Shown here in pieces: positions 1 through 5,706 of a DNA stretch of 16,173 nucleotides. The notes beneath the pieces were generated by a model, which searched no databases, was not told the origin of the DNA, and worked only from the letters and a program-made list of their open reading frames with translations. The stretch lies in the NCBI GenBank assembly GCA_937888485.1, contig CALAQQ010000229.1, positions 1 to 16,173 of the forward strand, written 5' to 3'. Position 1 is the first letter of the stretch; each line of letters starts with the position of its first letter. The position numbers and the translations under genes are program-made. This stretch comes from an uncultured Clostridia bacterium. GTDB lineage: Bacteria > Bacillota > Clostridia > Oscillospirales > Acutalibacteraceae.

Positions 1-55
1 TTTCAACGGAATCAAGTATTGCGATATCGTCATCGCAGACAAGTACGGTATACAT
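1..55 (-). CDS. Response regulator, N-terminal fragment (cut by window edge)
   Basis: Only the first 18 codons are in the window. The minus strand from 55 reads MYTVLVCDDDIAILDSVE, which matches the start of a response-regulator receiver domain: a short hydrophobic beta strand followed by the acidic pocket residues (D8-D10). It is probably an OmpR/VanR-like transcriptional regulator of a two-component system, but the output domain lies outside. Two ATG codons are adjacent (58-56 and 55-53). The second has the better spacing (7 bases from GAGG at 66-63), so I chose it; starting at 58 would add one Met. It lies downstream of the Nudix gene on the same strand with no evident terminator between them, so read-through is possible. 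Confidence 0.72.
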   Translation of the reverse strand, partial: MYTVLVCDDDIAILDSVE

Positions 56-86
56 CATTTCACCTCAAAATCAATTCCTCGGATTG

Positions 87-115
87 ATTATTATTCTAAA
101 GGGTCGGAATTACAA
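87..115 (-). promoter_or_regulatory. Possible promoter of the response regulator
   Basis: On the minus strand TTGTAA (115-110) and AATAAT (92-87) are separated by 17 bases, ahead of the GAGGTG ribosome binding site at 66-61. Both hexamers deviate from consensus, so this is a weak call in an AT-rich gap. Confidence 0.3.
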
Positions 116-149
116 AACAGTTCTTAAAATTATTACAAATTTATTAAGA

Positions 150-614
150 TTATTTATAAACCAATATCTCGGGGTCATCCTCGTTCCATGAGCCGTAGGC
201 TTCGCTGTATTCGTCGCTCATGAACATCGGAAGATAGTTTGCAAAATTCGACGAAAGCTTCATGCTTTTTATTTCGTCATATGTTGCAAAGAAAACTCTG
301 CCTTCGTCTGTTTCGGGGAGCAGTTCACCGCTGTAATCAGTTGTTTTGTAAAGAAAAACAATATATCTGTTGAAATTTCTGTTATGCGACCAATGTATAA
401 CACCGCAGGGTTTCAGATTGCGGATTTCAAGCCCTGTTTCTTCTCGGATTTCCCTTATTGCTGAGTCGACAAAGCTTTCACCGGGTTCGACATGACCGCC
501 GGGAAAGGAAATTCCCTTCCAGCTTTTGACTCTTTCCTGCACAAGCATTCTGCCGTCTTTATCCGCAACCATCACCATGTTGGTGAGTTCAACCGTTCCT
601 TTTTCCGTTGACAT
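150..614 (-). CDS. Nudix hydrolase (MutT/8-oxo-dGTP diphosphatase-like)
   Basis: A 154-residue Nudix protein, expected to hydrolyse a nucleoside diphosphate linked to another moiety (8-oxo-dGTP in the best-known relatives) in the cytoplasm. The Nudix box is complete: residues 40-62 fit G-x5-E-x7-REUxEExGU (G40, E46, R54-E55, E58-E59, G61, L62), so the Mg-binding glutamates are present. I chose the ATG at 614 because GAGG lies 6 bases upstream (624-621) and the Nudix fold starts within about 10 residues. The longer open frame to 797 runs entirely inside the upstream CARF nuclease gene and lacks family similarity. The upstream gene's TAA (618-616) is one base from this ATG, which indicates a two-gene operon with translational coupling. 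The true substrate is unknown. Clearing a damaged or signalling nucleotide in concert with the CARF nuclease is a speculation based on linkage. Confidence 0.88.
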   Translation of the reverse strand: MSTEKGTVELTNMVMVADKDGRMLVQERVKSWKGISFPGGHVEPGESFVDSAIREIREETGLEIRNLKPCGVIHWSHNRNFNRYIVFLYKTTDYSGELLPETDEGRVFFATYDEIKSMKLSSNFANYLPMFMSDEYSEAYGSWNEDDPEILVYK

Positions 615-615
615 A

Positions 616-1824
616 TTATACCTCGCTGAGTTTGATAAGTTTGTTTTTTGCAGTTCCGAAATCAATGTCCTGTTCATGGATGATTTCAATCCCCATTGCT
701 CTTGCACGCTCATATATCGGCGATTCTCTGTCGACGTGTTTCGTTGTTGCAAGAACGGCGCACGCAAGTTCACCGCCGAAATGCTCACGGATTGCATAAA
801 GTTCGTTCAAGTCCTCGTTTATCGGCAGACGTGTTTTGCATGAAATAAAAATCGGTTTTATTCCTCTGACTGCCACAACGTCAACCTCATTACGGGGAGT
901 ATTGCCGGAAAGAAGATTATTGAGAGAATTTCCGCCGTCGGGGATATCCCAGATGAATTTGACACCTGTATCCGAATCGGTAAATACATCTGAATTTCTG
1001 ACGGTAAAATATATAATCAGCTCAAGCCATACGCCCTCGTTGACGAGAAGGTTTGCGATTTCGGGTGATTCATATTTGAATTCAAGTCTGTTTTCTTTGT
1101 GTGAAAAATTAAAATCGGATATTGCACCCGTTTTTTCAAGACCGTTCATTATTTCGGTATCGGCAAAAAAGGTTTTACCGTCGGCATTGAATTTTGCAGG
1201 AGCTTCAATCCAAAGACTGTCGCCGACCTTTTCGCCGTCTTTTTTGGAAATGCGCTGAAGATATTTGACAAACTTTGTCCACACATCACGCTTTTTAAAA
1301 TAAAAACGGATAATTTTTTCAATAATTCCCCATTCTTTATCGGAAAAAGAAAGCTTATGAGTGTTGCTGTAAACCGTACCGCCAGCAATGGTGATGAGTT
1401 CTTCGCATGAAAGATTTATGTCTGCGGGAAGGGTTTCACCGCTTGAAAGAATACGGAAAACCTTGTTTTTGGGGTCATATCTGATAACCTCAACACCGAG
1501 TGACATAAGGTATCCCGCCGCAACAAGCGCAAGGTCACGCCCTCCTGTAACGTCAATAACACATTCGTTGCCAAGCTTTTTTTCGTCTTCGATTATTTCC
1601 GAAATTTTATTGCGGAGGGTATGAAAATCAACGGAGTTCACAAATTTATATAAAAATTTTGCGTTAATATCTTTTAAGCGAGTAAGTTTTTCGGCCTTTA
1701 TCCGACAGTTGCCGCCCATGATTTTGCTGTCACCGACAAAATATACTTTCTCGGGTTTGAAAACGAGGGTTGCGATATAGTTGTAAATCTGTTCTGTGTC
1801 AAAAAGCTCAATCAAAACCTTCAT
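616..1824 (-). CDS. CARF-PD-(D/E)XK nuclease, Card1/DUF1887-like, without CRISPR context
   Basis: A 402-residue protein with the architecture of Card1/Can2-type ancillary nucleases. The N-terminal Rossmann-like CARF domain (about 1-130) carries a VIDVTGG loop at 89-95, the ligand-binding segment that in relatives recognises cyclic oligoadenylate. A middle linker/winged-helix-like part (about 150-255) precedes the C-terminal restriction-endonuclease-like domain (about 260-402) with E268, NEVDVVAVRG (E313, D315) and IFISCK (K330). In characterised Card1, ring-nucleotide binding switches on metal-dependent nicking of DNA and RNA. The position that is Glu in the IECK motif I recall for Treponema Card1 is Ser328 here, so activity may be altered. 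No type III cas gene or array is in the window, so the activator is unknown. AAGGAA lies about 9 bases before the ATG. It heads an operon with the Nudix gene and is divergent from an HD nucleotidase. Family assignment is from remembered motifs, not a search. Confidence 0.82.
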   Translation of the reverse strand: MKVLIELFDTEQIYNYIATLVFKPEKVYFVGDSKIMGGNCRIKAEKLTRLKDINAKFLYKFVNSVDFHTLRNKISEIIEDEKKLGNECVIDVTGGRDLALVAAGYLMSLGVEVIRYDPKNKVFRILSSGETLPADINLSCEELITIAGGTVYSNTHKLSFSDKEWGIIEKIIRFYFKKRDVWTKFVKYLQRISKKDGEKVGDSLWIEAPAKFNADGKTFFADTEIMNGLEKTGAISDFNFSHKENRLEFKYESPEIANLLVNEGVWLELIIYFTVRNSDVFTDSDTGVKFIWDIPDGGNSLNNLLSGNTPRNEVDVVAVRGIKPIFISCKTRLPINEDLNELYAIREHFGGELACAVLATTKHVDRESPIYERARAMGIEIIHEQDIDFGTAKNKLIKLSEV

Positions 1825-1855
1825 GGCAAATCTTCCTTAAAAATTGATACATTAT

Positions 1856-1884
1856 ATTATAACACGCTTGCAATAAAGCTTCAA
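1856..1884 (-). promoter_or_regulatory. Promoter of the CARF nuclease-Nudix operon
   Basis: The minus strand carries TTGAAG (1884-1879), a 17-base spacer and TATAAT (1861-1856), with an extended -10 TG directly upstream. This is close to the sigma-A consensus and lies about 30 bases before the CARF nuclease ATG. Its -35 is 2 bases from the -35 of the divergent HD-gene promoter. Confidence 0.78.
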
Positions 1885-1886
1885 CC

Positions 1887-1915
1887 TTGAAAATAGAAAG
1901 GTCTTTTGCTATAAT
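1887..1915 (+). promoter_or_regulatory. Promoter of the HD nucleotidase gene
   Basis: TTGAAA (1887-1892), a 17-base spacer and TATAAT (1910-1915) with an extended -10 (TGC before the hexamer). It is back to back with the CARF nuclease promoter. The junction TTCAACCTTGAA (1881-1892) is a near-palindrome spanning both -35 elements, a possible shared control point. Confidence 0.8.
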
Positions 1916-1936
1916 TATGAAAAAGGAAGTGAAGAT

Positions 1937-2545
1937 ATGGATAAATTTCATTTTATTAGCAGCGAAAAAATAAAGAAGCAGATTGAATTTATAATAACGA
2001 TTGATGAAATGAAGAATATTCTGCGCAGAAATCTTGTTGTTGACGGTTCAAGACGCGAAAATGATGCTGAACATTCATGGCATCTTGCTGTTATGGCGAT
2101 GATTCTTGAAGAATACAGCGCTGACAAGGTTGATATCGCAAAAGTCCTGAAAATTGCGCTCGTGCATGACCTTGTTGAGGTTTATGCCGGTGACACTTTT
2201 GCCTATGATGTCAAGGGGAATGAAGATAAGCTTGACAGAGAAATCGCATCGGCAGAAAAGCTTTTCGGGATGCTTAAAGACGGTCAGGGCGAAGAAATCC
2301 GTGCGTTATGGGATGAGTTTGAAGCAAAGGAAACGGCAGAATCGAAATATGCAAACGCAATTGACCGTCTTCAGCCGCTTATTCTGAATTATCTCACAAA
2401 CGGTCACACATGGAAACTCGGCGATGTTCATGCACCGCAGATTTATAAGCGAATGGATATCATCCGCACAGCGACCCCCGAATTATGGCATATTGTAGAG
2501 GGAATTATTTCTACCTCAATTGAAGCGGGTTTGCTCAAGCCGTAA
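1937..2545 (+). CDS. HD-domain hydrolase, HDDC2/YfbR-like 5'-nucleotidase
   Basis: A 202-residue HD-superfamily phosphohydrolase, close in length to E. coli YfbR and human HDDC2, which remove the 5' phosphate from (deoxy)nucleoside monophosphates. The metal-binding set is visible in order: H46 in the ENDAEHSWHL helix, H77-D78 in the LVHDLVE motif, E81, D86 and D143 in AIDRLQPL. The protein should be a soluble cytoplasmic enzyme. AAGGAAGTGAAGAT precedes the ATG and the promoter lies 22 bases upstream. The gene is divergent from the CARF nuclease-Nudix operon with overlapping promoter regions, so joint regulation is possible. Stop-codon-proximal DNA runs directly into a terminator shared with the convergent XRE gene. 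Substrate choice (dNMP versus a signalling nucleotide) cannot be read from the sequence. Confidence 0.87.
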   Translation: MDKFHFISSEKIKKQIEFIITIDEMKNILRRNLVVDGSRRENDAEHSWHLAVMAMILEEYSADKVDIAKVLKIALVHDLVEVYAGDTFAYDVKGNEDKLDREIASAEKLFGMLKDGQGEEIRALWDEFEAKETAESKYANAIDRLQPLILNYLTNGHTWKLGDVHAPQIYKRMDIIRTATPELWHIVEGIISTSIEAGLLKP

Positions 2546-2580
2546 AAAACGCCCACTCATCTTAACGGTGAGTGGGTTTC
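2546..2580. terminator. Bidirectional terminator between HD and XRE genes
   Basis: An 8-bp perfect stem, CCCACTCA (2552-2559) with TGAGTGGG (2569-2576), sits between convergent genes. The minus strand has a six-T run after the stem, so it best serves the XRE gene. The plus-strand tail is only TTTC, so termination of the HD transcript may be weaker. Confidence 0.8.
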
Positions 2581-2582
2581 TG

Positions 2583-2807
2583 CTATTTGGATTTGGTGTA
2601 TGGCTCGAAAATATCCGTTCTTCCGAGAATATAATCAACACTTGTTTCGTATATATCTGCAAGCTTGCAAAGGGTTTCGGGCGTCATTGAGTTAATGCCG
2701 TTTTCATATGCCGCATAAGTTCTTCGGTTTATAAAAAGCATATCTGCGATTTTTTGCTGAGTCCAGTCATTATCTTCTCTCAAATTTCTGATTCTTTCGT
2801 ATCTCAT
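2583..2807 (-). CDS. Small XRE-family (Cro/CI-type) HTH regulator
   Basis: A 74-residue protein that is essentially one helix-turn-helix domain. RIRNLREDNDWTQQKIADML, then INRRTYAAYENGINSMTPETLCKLADIYETSVDYILGR, is the canonical five-helix Cro/CI pattern with the recognition helix near residues 28-37. There is no sensor or protease domain, so any ligand or partner is unknown. GAGGTG lies 6 bases before the ATG. A perfect 17-bp inverted repeat lies directly upstream and overlaps the promoter, which suggests autoregulation. The gene is convergent with the HD nucleotidase and divergent from the GLUG surface protein, whose expression it might also control. Regulators of this size occur both in mobile or defence regions and as housekeeping factors. 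Confidence 0.9.
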   Translation of the reverse strand: MRYERIRNLREDNDWTQQKIADMLFINRRTYAAYENGINSMTPETLCKLADIYETSVDYILGRTDIFEPYTKSK

Positions 2808-2824
2808 AAAAACACCTCATAAGA

Positions 2825-2830
2825 ATTATA
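2825..2830 (-). promoter_or_regulatory. -10 element of the XRE gene
   Basis: A perfect TATAAT on the minus strand about 17 bases ahead of the XRE start codon. No good -35 is present at 16-18 bases; that position falls inside the inverted repeat at 2833-2874, consistent with a weak or activator-dependent promoter controlled at the repeat. Confidence 0.55.
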
Positions 2831-2832
2831 AA

Positions 2833-2874
2833 TGCCATAAATCCTGCCATTGACTTTTGGCAGGATTTATGGCA
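2833..2874. repeat. Perfect 17-bp inverted repeat, likely operator of the XRE gene
   Basis: The arms TGCCATAAATCCTGCCA (2833-2849) and its exact reverse complement (2858-2874) flank an 8-base spacer. There is no T tract, so it is not a typical terminator. Its place, 26 bases upstream of the XRE start and immediately next to TATAAT, fits two half-sites bound by the regulator. It could also form a stable RNA hairpin if transcribed from the right. Confidence 0.75.
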
Positions 2875-2991
2875 TGATGTTAATAGCTTTTACTGTATTA
2901 AGGATTTTATGTGTGTTTTTAAGTTTAAAACGAATAATAATTGAGTATAGCTTACGTTTTTGTTTAAAAGTGAGGCGATTTGTTAAATGGA

Positions 2992-3020
2992 TTGATTTTT
3001 TTCAAAAATACAATTATAAT
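2992..3020 (+). promoter_or_regulatory. Promoter of the GLUG-repeat protein gene
   Basis: TTGATT (2992-2997), a 17-base spacer and a perfect TATAAT (3015-3020), about 30 bases before the start codon at 3052. The strong AAGGAGG at 3038-3044 follows. Confidence 0.7.
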
Positions 3021-3051
3021 TTAATTGGCAAATAATGAAGGAGGCAACAAA

Positions 3052-4806
3052 ATGAAAGCGAAAAGAATAATATCGGTTATTTTAGCGGTTATCATGTGTT
3101 TGGGTATGGCTTTTGTTGCAGATGCCGAAACTGAAATCCCAGACGGCTACACCCCGATTTACACCGCCGAGGATTTGAACAATATCCGCAATGACCTTGA
3201 CGGAAAGTTTATTCTTATGAATGACATTGATTTGTCGGTTTACGAAAACTGGGAGCCGATTGGTACATCCGAAGCACCTTTTACAGGTGAACTTGACGGC
3301 AACGGAAAATCTGTTCTAAATCTGACGGTAAAAGATTATCAGGTGAATGATAATAAAATATATGTTGCGATGTTTTCTTTATTGAAATCATGTTTCGTTA
3401 CTGATTTGAATCTGATAAATGTTGATATTGATATTCAGAACAAAGAAGCAGGTTCCGTAACGGTCAGAACAGGTGCGTTGGCAGGATATGTAAGCGATTC
3501 CGTTATTGAAAACTGCACTGTTACAGGAAGCATAAATGTAAAAGATTTCAGCACAGGATTTATCGGCGGTATTGTGGGTTCTGAAAACTTGATTTTGTCG
3601 CATACCAATTGTGCAAATTATGCAAATATTTCTGTTTCTTCGGATTGTTTCAATAATATCGGTATCGGCGGCATAACAGGTAATGCAGTGTCTGTTGAAA
3701 AATGCTGTAATTACGGTAATATTTCCGTTTCCTCAACTGATAACGATGATGCAGATTCGGATGTTTACATAGGAGGAATCTGCGGTAAACCTCATCAATT
3801 CGGGAACATGATAAAAAATTGTTATAACAGAGGTTCGATTGCTCTTGATTTTTCCACTCCGTCAACATATGTGGGAGGCATAATAGGACAGTGCATGGTT
3901 CTGGAGAATTGCTATAACACGGGCGATATCAATTATACCGATAATTTCAAGGGTTCTGTTGGTGCAATAGCAGGCGAACTGTTGGAAGGACTTTCGGCAG
4001 GCAGAGGTCCTCATATCGACAATGCATATTACAACAACGCGGATTTATCATATGTTTCCGAACCCGATGAGGTTTATGACATAAATAATGTTCGTTTGTT
4101 AACTGAAGAAGAATTCAAAAATCAGGATTCCTTCGTCGGGTTCAATTTTGACACGGATTGGGAAATGGAAGAAAACGGATATCCCGTTCTTAAAAATCAG
4201 CCGAAGGTTACGGTTGATGAGAGCATTGAACTGGCGGTTGATGAAAAGTACCACATAAAACCTGGAAAGGATTATATGATCACATCGGATTCACCGATTT
4301 GCATTGATTATATTTCAATAACCGAAAACGGTGAAATTCTTGCACTTGAAGAAGGCATTATAAAGCTTACTGTTATATATGATTACGGGTATAAGGTTGT
4401 ATATGATATAACAATAACACCGCCGGTTTGCGATAACCCGATTATTCCTGACCCTATTAATAATGTTGAATCTGCTGATATTGTGCATATTCCTTTGAAA
4501 AATAGAATTGTTTTCAGTGCAGGCAGTCCTGCACTTCCCGACGGAATAGTTATTAAACTTAAATATAAAGACGGAAGTGAAAAAACCGAAACCGTGATTT
4601 ATAACGTTGCGGAAGATTGCTACCGTGCAGGTGAAGAAACTGTTATCGGTTCGGTGCGTGCCGATGTTGAGGAATATGGACTGTTAACGACTACGCTTTA
4701 TATCAATGATAACACCGTATCTGTGAAATATGATTATTTTGTTCCGCCCACACTCAGCTATATTTTTATGGAGATTGTTAATTTTGTGTTGAGTATAGTT
4801 TTATAA
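3052..4806 (+). CDS. Secreted GLUG-repeat surface protein with Ig-like domain
   Basis: A 584-residue exported protein. I chose the ATG at 3052, not the frame start at 3025, because AAGGAGG (3038-3044) lies 7 bases upstream and a clean signal peptide follows: KAKR, a hydrophobic core, and an ADA site near residue 25. Residues 30-95 (YTPIYTAEDLNNIR, FILMNDIDL, W-EPIG, FTGELDGNG) match the start of GLUG-type adhesin-like proteins. Residues 140-310 repeat the pattern GGIxG-(x)n-ENCYNxGxI about five times, each with one Cys, as in beta-helix-like GLUG repeats. WEMEENGYPVL (370-380) closes that region. An Ig-like/BIG2-type stretch (385-457) and another beta-rich domain (475-560) follow. The end is unusual: a hydrophobic tail (564-584) with no LPXTG and no positive charges. 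The role is probably surface attachment or binding; the ligand is unknown. Confidence 0.82.
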   Translation: MKAKRIISVILAVIMCLGMAFVADAETEIPDGYTPIYTAEDLNNIRNDLDGKFILMNDIDLSVYENWEPIGTSEAPFTGELDGNGKSVLNLTVKDYQVNDNKIYVAMFSLLKSCFVTDLNLINVDIDIQNKEAGSVTVRTGALAGYVSDSVIENCTVTGSINVKDFSTGFIGGIVGSENLILSHTNCANYANISVSSDCFNNIGIGGITGNAVSVEKCCNYGNISVSSTDNDDADSDVYIGGICGKPHQFGNMIKNCYNRGSIALDFSTPSTYVGGIIGQCMVLENCYNTGDINYTDNFKGSVGAIAGELLEGLSAGRGPHIDNAYYNNADLSYVSEPDEVYDINNVRLLTEEEFKNQDSFVGFNFDTDWEMEENGYPVLKNQPKVTVDESIELAVDEKYHIKPGKDYMITSDSPICIDYISITENGEILALEEGIIKLTVIYDYGYKVVYDITITPPVCDNPIIPDPINNVESADIVHIPLKNRIVFSAGSPALPDGIVIKLKYKDGSEKTETVIYNVAEDCYRAGEETVIGSVRADVEEYGLLTTTLYINDNTVSVKYDYFVPPTLSYIFMEIVNFVLSIVL

Positions 4807-4813
4807 AACAAAA

Positions 4814-4847
4814 ATACCGCTTGGTCTGACCAAGCGGTATAATTTTT
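4814..4847. terminator. Bidirectional terminator between GLUG gene and jag
   Basis: An 11-bp perfect stem ATACCGCTTGG (4814-4824) / CCAAGCGGTAT (4830-4840) with a 5-base loop. It is followed by ATTTTT on the plus strand and TTTTTGTTTT on the minus strand, so it can end both convergent transcripts. Confidence 0.93.
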
Positions 4848-5688
4848 ATTTGTTTATTTCAATTTTGCCGTAGAGCGAAGCGCCTGCGGAATCTGAACGG
4901 GGTGCTCTTGAAGGAGCATCAGTGGATTCGGACTTGTTATCGTTATAACGTCTGCCGCCTCTGTTTCCTCTGTAGCCGCCCTTATTATATCCGCCCTTGT
5001 TGTAACCGCCTCTGCCGCCTTTATTATAGCCGCCGTTGGTGGGTTTAACGCCTTCTTCAAGGGTGATAACAACCTTTCTGTCGCCGTCGCTGCCTACGGA
5101 ATGGGAGGTAACGCCTTCGATTTCCTGAACGGTTGTGTGAATGATGCGTCTTTCATAGGGATTCATGGGTTCAAGAACAACGTTTCTGCCGTATTTGCGA
5201 ACCTTTGCAGCGTTCTTGCGTGCAAGTGAACGAAGCGTGTTTTCTCTCTTTTCACGGTAGTTGCCAACATTGATTGAAACTCTCTTATAATCTTCTGAAC
5301 CCTTGTTGATAACAAGACGTGTAAGATACTGGATAGCATCGAGGGTTTCGCCTCTTCTGCCGATTACTGAGCCGTAATCATCGCCGCATTCGATTGAGAA
5401 ACGAACGTCTTCTTCGTCTGCTTCAACGCTGATTTCAGCTTCCTCGATACCGAGGTTTTTGAGAATGTTGAGGATATAATCCTTTGCTTTTGCGAACGGG
5501 TCATCTTCGAATTCGTAAAATGCCTTTACCTTTGCGGGTGAACCGCCGAAAATGCCGAGAACCTTTGATTTGGGTCTTTCGATAACTTCATATTTAACAT
5601 CTGCTTCTTCGGGAGCATTGAGCTCTCTGAGAGCAGCCTCTTTTGCTTCTTCAAGAGTAGCACCTGTGCCGATAGCCTCTTTTATCAA
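4846..5688 (-). CDS. khpB: KhpB/Jag RNA-binding protein with Gly-rich RGG-like tail
   Basis: A 280-residue RNA-binding protein of the Jag/KhpB (EloR) family, which pairs with KhpA and affects cell elongation and division in Gram-positives. Domains in order are Jag_N (1-50, with the KVLGIFGGSPAKV strand), a KH domain (about 75-150, GRRG loop at 110-113) and R3H (about 153-213, R180-x3-H184 within NPYERRIIH). The start is TTG at 5688: AGGTGGTG precedes it and no ATG gives a full Jag_N. The C-terminal 65 residues are atypical for the family: a Gly/Tyr/Arg-rich segment (217-250) with repeated GGYNK units and RGG-like motifs, then a Ser/Asp-rich end. It is the last gene of the rpmH-rnpA-yidD-yidC-jag operon, the usual place, and ends at a strong bidirectional terminator. 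Confidence 0.95.
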   Translation of the reverse strand: MIKEAIGTGATLEEAKEAALRELNAPEEADVKYEVIERPKSKVLGIFGGSPAKVKAFYEFEDDPFAKAKDYILNILKNLGIEEAEISVEADEEDVRFSIECGDDYGSVIGRRGETLDAIQYLTRLVINKGSEDYKRVSINVGNYREKRENTLRSLARKNAAKVRKYGRNVVLEPMNPYERRIIHTTVQEIEGVTSHSVGSDGDRKVVITLEEGVKPTNGGYNKGGRGGYNKGGYNKGGYRGNRGGRRYNDNKSESTDAPSRAPRSDSAGASLYGKIEINK

Positions 5689-5706
5689 GATTTACACCAC
5701 CTGATA

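Noticed and set aside
615..797. N-terminal extension of the Nudix frame into the CARF nuclease gene
   Set aside because: It overlaps a clear coding region in another frame. The ATG at 614 has a proper ribosome binding site, and the Nudix fold begins there.
2833..2874. Insertion-sequence ends or a miniature transposable element
   Set aside because: The two arms are only 8 bases apart with no target duplication or transposase nearby; an operator fits better.
2850..3035. 61-residue plus-strand frame starting in the inverted repeat
   Set aside because: It begins with TTG in the repeat loop, has no ribosome binding site, shows no family similarity and runs through the promoter of the next gene.
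4740..4806. LPXTG sorting signal at the end of the GLUG protein
   Set aside because: No LPXTG-like motif and no basic tail are present. The same search in the secreted protein ending at 15222 also found no LPXTG, although it has a membrane helix and a Lys tail.
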